DNA from: Thermosinus carboxydivorans Nor1
GTDB lineage: Bacteria > Bacillota > Negativicutes > Sporomusales > Thermosinaceae
Length of the DNA: 64,000 nucleotides
NCBI RefSeq assembly: GCF_000169155.1
Contig: NZ_AAWL01000003.1
Coordinates: 1-64,000 of the forward strand
Direction: 5' to 3'
Below the pieces are notes generated by a model, which ran no database searches, was not told where the DNA came from, and saw only the letters and a list, made by a program, of their open reading frames with translations. Position 1 is the stretch's first letter, and every line of letters starts with the position of its first letter. Shown piece by piece: positions 26,885 to 34,573 of this stretch. Made by a program: the position numbers and the translations under genes.

Positions 26885-26928
26885 AAAAAAATCCAAGACC
26901 GGTTTATAGCGGTCTTGGATTTTTCTTC
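26885..26928 (+). terminator. Rho-independent terminator after ttrA
   Basis: ATCCAAGACC and GGTCTTGGAT pair with a short loop, followed by TTTTTC. A group II intron fragment begins immediately after it. Confidence 0.88.
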
Positions 26929-27039
26929 GTGCGCCCGGCATGGGCACTGACACGGTAGAGTAAATGGGATAGGCGCGGGGCGAAGGTCAGTGCTCTTATC
27001 CGGGGAGGCCTACCGGCAAGCCGGCAACCCGGGCCGAGA
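26929..27039 (+). mobile_element. Deleted group II intron fragment
   Basis: GTGCGCCCGGCATGGGCACTGAC matches the 5' end of the intron at 15773, then jumps to the equivalent of about 15983 (ACGGTAGAGTAAATGG) and ends at CCGGGCCGAGA. So it has an internal deletion of roughly 190 bases and has lost the maturase and 3' half. It too sits right after a terminator T-run. Confidence 0.8.
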
Positions 27040-27043
27040 TTTT

Positions 27044-27712
27044 TTACGGATGCAGCCGGTATTCACAAAGATCATCGGCTACGGTGAATTCTGCTGTCGT
27101 AATGTTTTTAATGTCCTGTACCGTCAGACCGGGCACAATTTCCTTTAGCACCAATCCCTGGGGTGTTACGTTAAACACCGCCTTGTCAGTAATGATAACG
27201 TCTACTACGCCCTTGCCGGTAAGGGGCAGACTGCATTTTTTCATCACTTTGGAATTGCCCTTCTTGTCAGTGTGCTGCAAAGTGGCAACGACTTTGCGCG
27301 CTCCCCCGACAAGGTCCATGGCGCCGCCCATCCCCGGCGAATATTTGCCCGGCGCGATGGGCATAGCCCAGTTGGCGATATTCCCCTCCTGGTCCACCTC
27401 CAGGGCGCCTAGGATAGTCGTATCAACATGACCGCCACGAATAATGCAGAACGAGGTAGCCAGATCAAAAATCGACGCTCCGGGCATGAGCGTGATTGGT
27501 TGCCCGCCAGCGTTGGCGATGTCGGCGTCTTGCTCGCCCAGTTTGGGAGTGGGGCCAAACATTAGACAGCCGTTTTCCGACTGCAAAATTACGTTGATGC
27601 CGGCTGGGATATAATTTGCTACCGCTGTCGGAATGCCAAACCCTAGGTTTACCACTTCTCCGTCGCTTAGTTCCAATGCTGCTCTGCGCGCAATCATTTC
27701 TCTAAAATCCAT
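27044..27712 (-). CDS. CoA-transferase subunit B (AtoA/ScoB-like)
   Basis: This 222-residue beta subunit of a 3-oxoacid/acetate CoA-transferase carries the active-site glutamate in ILQSENGCLMFGP and the flanking VNLGFGIPTAVANY and GGHVDTTILGALEVD motifs. It moves CoA between short-chain acids in the cytoplasm. The ATG at 27712 has AAGGAGG upstream. It lies directly downstream of subunit A, forming the usual two-gene operon. The exact acids used cannot be read from sequence. Confidence 0.9.
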   Translation of the reverse strand: MDFREMIARRAALELSDGEVVNLGFGIPTAVANYIPAGINVILQSENGCLMFGPTPKLGEQDADIANAGGQPITLMPGASIFDLATSFCIIRGGHVDTTILGALEVDQEGNIANWAMPIAPGKYSPGMGGAMDLVGGARKVVATLQHTDKKGNSKVMKKCSLPLTGKGVVDVIITDKAVFNVTPQGLVLKEIVPGLTVQDIKNITTAEFTVADDLCEYRLHP

Positions 27713-27752
27713 CGTGCATGAACCTCCTTGCATAAAAATTTGGCCGAAAAAA

Positions 27753-28469
27753 TCAGCTTAAGCGGCCCGTCCGCACCCACAAGTCCTTAAAAATTTCCTG
27801 ATGCTCGGCAAAGGTGTATCCCTGCACGACCGCTTTGACAAAGATGCCGGGTGTGCCTACCCGCTCTGGTTCAATATCTCCCACTTCGACAATTTCGTTA
27901 ACTTCCGCCACTGTATAGTCGGCGGCCATGGCGAGAATGGGGTTGGAGTTAATCGACACGCCACGGTACTGGACGTTGCCCAGCCGGTCAGCGCGGTAGC
28001 CTTTGATGAAGGCGAAGTCTGCCCGGAGAGGCAGTTCCAACAGGTATTCTTTACCGTTAATTGTCAGTTTCTGCTTGCCTTCTTCCACCAGCGTCCCAAC
28101 GCCGATCGGGGTCAGCACGCCGCCTAAGCCTGCGCCGCCGGCCCGGATTTTCTCGATCCATGTGCCCATTGGATAGAACTCTACCTCTAATTCGCCGCTT
28201 TTGTAGATTTCGAGAGCTTCCGGGCATGTGCCCGTATGGGCGGTAATAAATTTTTTTACTTGTTTGTTCTTAAACAGCGGGGCCAAATCGAACCCGCCGC
28301 CGGGGTAGGAGTTGACGACGGCAATTAAGGTAAGGTCCTTGACTTGTCGTTCAACCAGTTTTTCAATACACTTCAGCGGCGCACCCACTCCCAGAAAACC
28401 GCCGATCATAATGGTAGCGCCATCATGAACCTTTTCCATGACTTTGTCCAAATCCATAACCTTGTTCAT
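27753..28469 (-). CDS. CoA-transferase subunit A (AtoD/ScoA-like)
   Basis: This 238-residue alpha subunit begins MNKVMDLDKVMEKVHDGATIMIGGFLGVGAP, the standard N-terminus, with the glycine-rich GTWIEKIRAGGAGLGGVLTPIGVGT oxyanion region at about 105-128. GAAAGGAGAGG lies upstream of the ATG. It partners with subunit B. It is preceded by a small membrane-protein frame whose stop overlaps its start. Confidence 0.9.
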   Translation of the reverse strand: MNKVMDLDKVMEKVHDGATIMIGGFLGVGAPLKCIEKLVERQVKDLTLIAVVNSYPGGGFDLAPLFKNKQVKKFITAHTGTCPEALEIYKSGELEVEFYPMGTWIEKIRAGGAGLGGVLTPIGVGTLVEEGKQKLTINGKEYLLELPLRADFAFIKGYRADRLGNVQYRGVSINSNPILAMAADYTVAEVNEIVEVGDIEPERVGTPGIFVKAVVQGYTFAEHQEIFKDLWVRTGRLS

Positions 28470-28660
28470 ATTCCCTCTCCTTTCGTATTGTTAGTATGAG
28501 CCAGCTGTTGTAGCGCTGCGTTTTTCCGGTGCTGGGCGATGAGCGTCAGCCCAATGCCGGCAATGCTTAAAACAGCGGCAATTACAAACGCTTGAGTATA
28601 ATGGCTGTTATTGAACTCCTTAACCCGTGCTACATTACGGTCCGCATTGAACATCGGCAC
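28466..28660 (-). pseudogene. C-terminal fragment of a membrane transporter (uncertain)
   Basis: This 64-residue frame has one hydrophobic span (TQAFVIAAVLSIAGIGLTLIAQ) and a polar tail. The frame stays open for a few codons upstream (FLKKADGAIVPMFNADRN) without a start, which looks like the last span of a larger, mostly deleted transporter such as an MFS protein. It overlaps the CoA-transferase start by 4 bases. The family assignment is a guess. Confidence 0.4.
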
Positions 28661-28821
28661 AATGGCGCCGTCTGCTTTTTTGAGGAAAGCGATGGTCGGT
28701 TTCCAGTGTCGGCGCGACTTCCTGTATCAACAGGCGTGGCCGGCGTAGCCTAGCAGTGGCGTATCCGCAGAAATGGCGCATCATTCGTACAACTAAGGTT
28801 ATTTTATCATAGTATCGTTAA

Positions 28822-28849
28822 TTGTGAAAATAGTTACAAATAATATAAT
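28822..28849 (+). promoter_or_regulatory. Candidate promoter for the nucleotidyltransferase pair
   Basis: TTGTGA (28822-28827) and TATAAT (28844-28849) are 16 bases apart. It lies in the otherwise gene-free stretch 28661-29056, followed by the hairpin at 28919-28968 and then the gene at 29057. Confidence 0.45.
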
Positions 28850-28918
28850 AGGCAAAATAGAGTAGAGTCCGTATAATTGTGTAAAAAGGAATTATTAAAA
28901 AAAGAGCCAATTTAAAAT

Positions 28919-28968
28919 CCTCAGTTAGAATGAAGCGCCAACAACATTCAACGAGCTGAGGGCTTTTT
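28919..28968 (+). terminator. Hairpin with T-run in the 28661-29056 gap
   Basis: CCTCAG and CTGAGG form the base, GAATG and CATTC an inner stem, followed by GCTTTTT. It may be a terminator or leader attenuator for the genes that follow. Otherwise I see nothing coding in this gap. Confidence 0.5.
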
Positions 28969-29056
28969 ACATATAAATTAGGACTTGATCCCATAAAGTT
29001 TATAAAATGTTGTAAAATATTATTAAGAAGAGATTAACGAGCAAGGACGTGAAATT

Positions 29057-29293
29057 ATGAGTGACAGTATAGACTTAAATGCTGCTCTTAATCGCACCAA
29101 AAATTTATATGTCAAACTTCCACGCGCAACTCGCCCGGCGCGGAAGTATCGCCCCATCAGCTCCCGAACTCCGGAAGAAGCCAGGGCATTGGCCCGGGCG
29201 GTATATTATTCATTGAAAAAAGCGGAAGAAACGGGGTATATCGTAAAAGTACCAGGAGGATATAAAATGTCGTGGAAACCAGAGAAAGAATAA
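29057..29293 (+). CDS. Small hypothetical protein (78 aa), possible antitoxin
   Basis: This basic 78-residue protein contains RPARKYRPISSRTPEEARALARAVYYSLKKAEETGYIVKV and looks like a small nucleic-acid-binding or regulator protein. It overlaps the following nucleotidyltransferase-like gene by 22 bases, a common arrangement of toxin-antitoxin or paired regulatory genes. The family is not recognised. Confidence 0.6.
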   Translation: MSDSIDLNAALNRTKNLYVKLPRATRPARKYRPISSRTPEEARALARAVYYSLKKAEETGYIVKVPGGYKMSWKPEKE

Positions 29294-29856
29294 TTAGAGC
29301 CGCCAATATTAAAGATCCGTTGGAACGGCAAATGACAGTGGCGGCTTTAATAGCAACCGAACTTGAAAAAAAAGGTACCAAAGTGGTCTTGGTCGGCGGA
29401 TCGGCGGTAGAATTTTATACAGCCGCAAACTATTTAACTCGGGATATTGATTTTATTGCTACAAGACCTGATGATATAAAAGAGGTTATGACTGGCTTGG
29501 GCTTCAAAAACGAAGGTGGAACATGGTATTTACCTGAAAATCCCAACATAGTCGTTGAATTTCCCAAGGGCCCGCTTGGTGGTGATTGGAATCGAGTTCA
29601 GAATGTGACGTTGCCAGATGGGACAAATGTTAATGTTATAGGCATCGAAGATATTCTAATAGATAGAGCTTGTGCAGTAAAATATTGGAATGATCCGGAA
29701 GAGTGGCTCAACTATTTGATGGTAGGAAATTTCGAGCATATAGATTGGGACTATTTAAGCAAACGTTCTCGGGAAATGGACTGCGTTGAAATTATAAATA
29801 AAAGTAAGGAATGGGCTAAAATACAGAGAGAAACTTTTTTTAACGAAAACGTATAA
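29272..29856 (+). CDS. Nucleotidyltransferase-fold protein (AbiEii/MNT-like)
   Basis: This 194-residue protein shows VVLVGGSAVEFYTAANYLTRDIDFIA (about 35-62), matching the G-S/G plus D-x-D pattern of nucleotidyltransferase toxins and related proteins. A later FPKGPLGGDWNRVQNV and IGIEDILIDRACAVKYW region is typical of the same superfamily. GTG at 29272 has AGGAGGA eleven bases upstream, inside the preceding gene. It could be the toxin of a two-gene module or a small house-keeping nucleotidyltransferase. Confidence 0.65.
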   Translation: METRERIIRAANIKDPLERQMTVAALIATELEKKGTKVVLVGGSAVEFYTAANYLTRDIDFIATRPDDIKEVMTGLGFKNEGGTWYLPENPNIVVEFPKGPLGGDWNRVQNVTLPDGTNVNVIGIEDILIDRACAVKYWNDPEEWLNYLMVGNFEHIDWDYLSKRSREMDCVEIINKSKEWAKIQRETFFNENV

Positions 29857-29871
29857 ATAAACAATTGTAAA

Positions 29872-29910
29872 GAAAAGAGCAGCTTTTGCGCGAGGCAGGC
29901 TGCTCTTTTT
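29872..29910 (+). terminator. Rho-independent terminator (near-copy of 15732)
   Basis: GAGCAGC and GCTGCTC pair with TTTTT after. The hairpin and loop differ from 15732-15772 by only two bases, so it is a dispersed copy. Confidence 0.85.
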
Positions 29911-29919
29911 ATATCATCG

Positions 29920-30159
29920 TCACTTTTCTACCGGCCCCGGCCAGTGGTTCATGCCGCCGAGGACGTTGTATACATTGGTGAAGCCGTTGTTTCGTAGTAG
30001 TTTGGTGGCCTGGCTGCTGCGGTTGCCGCTGCGGCAGATGACCAGCACCTTTTTGCGGCGAAGATCATGTAGAAATGACGCGGCTGCCGGCCGAAATTGA
30101 AACAGTGAACGACATTTCCCGGGAAATATTGTAAAAAGTGCCATGGGGTGTCGACTCAA
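29920..30159 (-). pseudogene. Truncated rhodanese-domain protein
   Basis: The C-terminal half of a rhodanese is clear: KKVLVICRSGNRSSQATKLLRNNG, with the catalytic Cys loop CRSGNRS, then YNVLGGMNHWPGPVEK. The first ~35 residues do not match the family and the usual N-terminal substrate-binding strand is missing. So the gene is probably truncated at its 5' end at the border of the CRISPR region. Confidence 0.6.
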
Positions 30160-30321
30160 TGGGGAAAATGGTGTGGTGAAGCGTAGTGAAGTAAGGGATG
30201 GATATTAATTGGGCTGAAGTAGGGAAATTTGGAATAATTTTGCAGGAAATTATGACAAAATATGGAATGGTATAAATTAGTAATATTTAGATATTTTCCT
30301 CGTTGTAAAGGGGGCTAATAA

Positions 30322-31302
30322 TTGTTTACTGATTTTCACGTTGCGCGCTACGAGGTGGTGCTGGAAGCCGGGCCGAAGGGCTTGCTGCTGCCGCCGTATA
30401 AAGGCTCTACCCTGCGCGGCGGCTTTGGCCATGTTTTTCGCCGCATTTGTTGCAGTCAGACAGAAACAGGTTGCTTGCAGTGTATGTTGGCACAAGCCTG
30501 TGCTTATGGGCAAATTTTTGAGCCGTCGCCACCGGCCGGCAGTGCTGTGCTGAAAAACCTTTCCGATATTCCCCGGCCTTTTGTCATTGAACCGCCGTTA
30601 GAGACCAAAACGCTTTACGCGCCGGGGGAACAGCTCAGGTTTGGCCTTGTTTTAATTGGACAAGCTATCCAGTATTTACCCTATTTTGTTCTAACTTTTA
30701 AGGAGTTAGGCAATATTGGGCTGGGAAAAGGGCGTTTGCCGTTTGTTTTGGCGGACTTTCGGGCAGTGATGGCCGATGGCCGGGTTGTTCCTGTTTATAA
30801 CCGGGCGACCAACATGGTGACGCCGGGTAATGCGGGCGTCACGCTGGGGGAGTTAACGGCGGGAGAGACCTTTGCGGCTGATAAACTCGTGATAAACTTT
30901 GTAACCATGACCCGGCTAAAATATGAGCACAATCTCGTTACGACGGTACCTTTTCATGTGCTTATTCGCAACTTGCTTCGCCGCATTAGTACGCTCTATT
31001 ATTTCTTCCACGGCTATCGGCAAGAAGATGTCGATTACCGGCGGCTTATTGCCGAAGCGGAGACGGTGGACACCGCCCATGCCAGCCTGCGGCTGGTCGA
31101 CTGGGAGCGTTATTCGCACCGGCAGGAAACAAAAATGAACATGGGCGGCTTGGTCGGGGAAATCGTTTATGCAGGCGACATTGCTCCGTTTTGGCCGCTG
31201 CTGAAGCTCGGGGAAGTAATCCATGTCGGTAAAGGGTGCGTGTTTGGGCTGGGCAAATATGAGGTGAAAAGCGAAAGAAGAGAGGAGGGATCAATATGCT
31301 AA
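30322..31302 (+). CDS. cas6: Cas6 CRISPR endoribonuclease
   Basis: This 326-residue protein cuts the repeat RNA to make crRNAs. It has the ferredoxin-like fold layout and the C-terminal glycine-rich loop VGKGCVFGLGKYEV. An N-terminal GSTLRGGFGHVFRR and a CXXC-type insertion (CCSQTETGCLQC) are seen. The TTG start at 30322 has AAAGGGGG upstream. It heads the interference operon and overlaps cas8b1 by 7 bases. Confidence 0.88.
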   Translation: MFTDFHVARYEVVLEAGPKGLLLPPYKGSTLRGGFGHVFRRICCSQTETGCLQCMLAQACAYGQIFEPSPPAGSAVLKNLSDIPRPFVIEPPLETKTLYAPGEQLRFGLVLIGQAIQYLPYFVLTFKELGNIGLGKGRLPFVLADFRAVMADGRVVPVYNRATNMVTPGNAGVTLGELTAGETFAADKLVINFVTMTRLKYEHNLVTTVPFHVLIRNLLRRISTLYYFFHGYRQEDVDYRRLIAEAETVDTAHASLRLVDWERYSHRQETKMNMGGLVGEIVYAGDIAPFWPLLKLGEVIHVGKGCVFGLGKYEVKSERREEGSIC

Positions 31303-32699
31303 GATATACCGGGCATCCATTTGTCGATGTGGGCATAGCGGTTATGGAAAGTCTCTTAAGGCCCAAGGAATGTCATGCGTTTACTAGAAAAGATTTAAAA
31401 TTTGCGGCTGATTGGCTGATCCGCATCTATGAGCGTAAGGATTTGAGAGGATACTTAACTGTTCATTTTCCTAATTCCGGCTGGTGTAATCCGACAATCA
31501 AAGAGGCTAAAAAGGAAGAATATATCAAAAAAGTGCTTTTCTCCTATGATGCTCCACCGCTGGAGCCAGAGCGGTCTTGTGCATTTTGCAGCAACAAGGC
31601 GCAGCTTCTGGCCGATCGTCAACATATACCGTTGCTCACAGGAGCTACTGTTTTGGTTACGGCACCTGGCGGCGTAGCCGGTTTGCCGGTATGCGGGTAC
31701 TGCTTGATGGCCGTACAGTTCTATCCTCTAGGAACTAAGAAAGTAGACGGGCGTCCGCTATTTTGGTGGACAGTCGAACCTGAGTTGACGTTTGCTTTGG
31801 TTAGTAATACTTTTGGTGAGTTTAGGCAAAGTTTAGCAGTTACGGAAGATAAGGTCATTAATTTTAAATGGCCCTACACACGTCTGATGGAAGATGCTCG
31901 CAGAGTGTTGGAAGAATATGATCTGATGGGTGAAGATAAACCTTTAGCAGATTGCATTGGGTATCACGTCACTAATTACGGGTCAGAACCTGATTTTGAG
32001 CAATACCATATCCCAAAAGAATTGCTGGAGTTTTGGCGTGACCTAAAATTTGCTCCTGAAGCAGTACGTTTAGTTCATAGTCAGATTGAAAAAAAGTCCT
32101 GGGAAGCGGAAAAGGAAAAAGGTGGTGGCAAAAAACAAAAGGCTAAACAAGGAAACCAAAGCGGTGAACATATTGTTTCGCGGCGTAACTTTTATTATGA
32201 GGCGTTAGGGCGTGCGTTTAAAGAACGCGATTGGAAGAAAGAAGTACGCAACATAGTGACAAGATTTTATCTTAATACAGAGCAAGAAAATTTACATCTA
32301 AACAATTTTCAACTATGTGAAATGTTCTTGCAAAGGGTGGGTGGCATGGAGAAGCAGCGGTTGGATATCATTAGGGATATTAGTGACCGAATAATTGAAG
32401 TTTTGGTCTTAGGCAATAACGATGTTCGGTGGTTGAACGACCTTTATAACCGGGAAATGTTACCTCAAGAGTTTTTGCGATATTTAGTCAGAGTGCAAAA
32501 GGAGTTATCCCGGTTTGGTAAACCAATTTCGTATGATAGCATTTTACTCATGTTTGACATGGCCTCTGAAGATGACGCCAATATTAAAGACGCATATCTT
32601 ATAAGGTCGTTAATGTTGATACGGATGTTTGAGCGAGTAGTTAAAGAGAAACAGGATTTGCTTGAAAAAATGAGTGATAGCGAAAGTGATGGGAGGTAG
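31296..32699 (+). CDS. cas8b1: Cas8b1/Cst1, large Cascade subunit
   Basis: This 467-residue protein is the large subunit of the type I-B (Cst/Tneap) Cascade, which senses PAM and recruits Cas3. The family name comes from two CXXC motifs, both present: CAFC (95-98) and CGYC (133-136), a probable zinc site. A lysine-rich linker (EKEKGGGKKQKAKQGNQSG) lies at about 273-290 before the helical C-terminal domain. It overlaps cas6 by 7 bases. Confidence 0.88.
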   Translation: MLRYTGHPFVDVGIAVMESLLRPKECHAFTRKDLKFAADWLIRIYERKDLRGYLTVHFPNSGWCNPTIKEAKKEEYIKKVLFSYDAPPLEPERSCAFCSNKAQLLADRQHIPLLTGATVLVTAPGGVAGLPVCGYCLMAVQFYPLGTKKVDGRPLFWWTVEPELTFALVSNTFGEFRQSLAVTEDKVINFKWPYTRLMEDARRVLEEYDLMGEDKPLADCIGYHVTNYGSEPDFEQYHIPKELLEFWRDLKFAPEAVRLVHSQIEKKSWEAEKEKGGGKKQKAKQGNQSGEHIVSRRNFYYEALGRAFKERDWKKEVRNIVTRFYLNTEQENLHLNNFQLCEMFLQRVGGMEKQRLDIIRDISDRIIEVLVLGNNDVRWLNDLYNREMLPQEFLRYLVRVQKELSRFGKPISYDSILLMFDMASEDDANIKDAYLIRSLMLIRMFERVVKEKQDLLEKMSDSESDGR

Positions 32700-32706
32700 A
32701 AAGGAT

Positions 32707-33804
32707 ATGGCATACTTATCCGGATTATTACTAATTGATTGTCCGGCTTCCGCGTTGAACAACGCCGGCAAAAAAGATGGCATGAACACCGATAACGCTA
32801 TTGCTGTTAAAGCTATTAAAAGTAAGGACGGGATTTATCCATATGTTTCAGCCCAAGCTTTCCGTTACTGGTGGCGGGAAAGTCTGAAAGACATACCGGG
32901 TTGGACAGCATCGCCTATTTACCGCGAAAGCGATATAGCCTATACTGATGCCAATCCAATCATATACGCGGAAGACGACTTGTTTGGTTATATGCGCGCT
33001 CCGTCAACTAAGAGAGATGCTCAGAAACAGCGAGAGGAAAGTAATCTTTTGGCAAACGCAACAGCGGTTGAGTCGGGCGTCACTTTAACGCGACAGTCTC
33101 CTCTTAAAGTGAGTACGTTAGTATCAGTAGCACCGCTAAAAGAAATTACCAATGATTATGGAGTAATGTCGCGGCACGAGGGGTATCCGGTGCCATTTTA
33201 TCATGAGTTTTATCGCACGACCTTACAAGGTTTATTTTCGTTGGATTTAGCTATGATAGGGCGGTTTTACCATATCCAGCGTACGGGCTATAAACACTTG
33301 GATGAAGTGCGCGTCAGTCTCGCAAAAGAAAGAGGGCTGGAAGCTTATGATAATGGCAAGGCCTATCAACTACCGATTAATGAGCGGCTTCACCGGGTAG
33401 AAATGTTGCTGAAAGGTTTAAGCCGGATTACCGGCGGAGCAAAATTGGCATTGCATTATACTGATGTTACACCTCGTCTCTGTGTGATGGCCGTGGCCAA
33501 GGGAGGCAACCACCTATTTTCGACATTTATCGGTGCAAATAATAAGGGACAAGTAATAATCAAGACCGAGGCACTTAAAGAAATTGCCCGAGTCTACAAA
33601 GAGGAGCTGCTTAGCGGTATTTACGTGGGATTACCGCAAGGATACCTGGATGAACAACGGGAGGAACTAGAGCAGGCTCTCCAGGAGATTGCGACAAATA
33701 AGGCTATCTATGGTGATCGGGTAACATTCCTAGGGCATCCACGGGAAGCGATTGAGGCTTTTATTGCCGAATTAAAACGGGAAAGTTCAGTATGGCTGGC
33801 ATAG
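32707..33804 (+). CDS. cas7: Cas7 (Cst2/DevR), crRNA backbone subunit
   Basis: This 365-residue protein coats the crRNA in Cascade. The N-terminus LSGLLLIDCPASALNNAGKK leads into the DevR/Cst2 pattern, with YVSAQAFRYWWRESL (about 47-62) and the GLSRITGGAKLALHYTD segment near 240. The ATG at 32707 has GGAGGTAGAAAGG upstream; an earlier in-frame start is unsupported. It overlaps cas5 by 13 bases. Confidence 0.9.
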   Translation: MAYLSGLLLIDCPASALNNAGKKDGMNTDNAIAVKAIKSKDGIYPYVSAQAFRYWWRESLKDIPGWTASPIYRESDIAYTDANPIIYAEDDLFGYMRAPSTKRDAQKQREESNLLANATAVESGVTLTRQSPLKVSTLVSVAPLKEITNDYGVMSRHEGYPVPFYHEFYRTTLQGLFSLDLAMIGRFYHIQRTGYKHLDEVRVSLAKERGLEAYDNGKAYQLPINERLHRVEMLLKGLSRITGGAKLALHYTDVTPRLCVMAVAKGGNHLFSTFIGANNKGQVIIKTEALKEIARVYKEELLSGIYVGLPQGYLDEQREELEQALQEIATNKAIYGDRVTFLGHPREAIEAFIAELKRESSVWLA

Positions 33805-34565
33805 TTGACGTGTTAAAGATTGAAATGAGTGCTATGACAGCCTCGTTTCGCTATCCCCATGTCATGATCGGCCGGTTACCTACTTTTGAGATGCCGCCTC
33901 CTGCTACCATCTATGGTCATCTTTGCGGGGTTTGGGGAGAATGGTTTAATCCTGGGGACCTTGAGTTTTCTTATGTTTTTACACATGGTGGTATTGGCGA
34001 AGATGTAGAACTAGGCCATATGATTGAGTTTGGTTCAGGACGAAGTGAAAAGACGCTGGGTGGGTTGCCCAAAAATATGAAAGGAAGCTTAAATCCCCAG
34101 CGTAGGCAATTTTTGTTCCGACCACGGATGACGCTATACTTAAAAGGTGACGATAAAATATTACAACGGTTGGAACAGGCTTTTAAATCGCCCGCTTTTG
34201 CTTATATATTGGGAAGAAGCCAAGATTTGGCTACTGTTCATAGCATTACATGGGCTCGACTTAAACAAGCTTCTGGGGCGTTTTTTGCCAATACCTTACT
34301 GCCGTGGACGTTGCGGCAATGGGTATCAGTTGGCAGACCGGTTTACATGCCAAAATGGATCAATTATCATAAATTGCGAGAACCGGTATTTGAACGATAT
34401 CTGGAGATTGATGACCGGCCGCTGCGAATATTTGGTGAGGGAGTAGAAGAAGATGTATTTAGCATAGAACCCTTTGCCAACCTGCTGGTAGACGAAAGTG
34501 ATACGAGAACTTTTTTAGGGCGTGAATTGCCACGGGGCGTTTGGTTTCATTCCTGGGGGAGGTAG
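33792..34565 (+). CDS. cas5: Cas5 (Cas5t), crRNA 5'-handle subunit
   Basis: This 257-residue protein caps the 5' handle of the crRNA. The N-terminal strand VLKIEMSAMTASFRYPHVMI and the PTFEMPPPATIYGHLCG motif are typical of Cas5t. The start lies inside the end of cas7 (ATGGCTGGCATAG), so translation is coupled. Its stop is eight bases before the cas3 start. Confidence 0.88.
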   Translation: MAGIVDVLKIEMSAMTASFRYPHVMIGRLPTFEMPPPATIYGHLCGVWGEWFNPGDLEFSYVFTHGGIGEDVELGHMIEFGSGRSEKTLGGLPKNMKGSLNPQRRQFLFRPRMTLYLKGDDKILQRLEQAFKSPAFAYILGRSQDLATVHSITWARLKQASGAFFANTLLPWTLRQWVSVGRPVYMPKWINYHKLREPVFERYLEIDDRPLRIFGEGVEEDVFSIEPFANLLVDESDTRTFLGRELPRGVWFHSWGR

Positions 34566-34573
34566 CTAACAAG

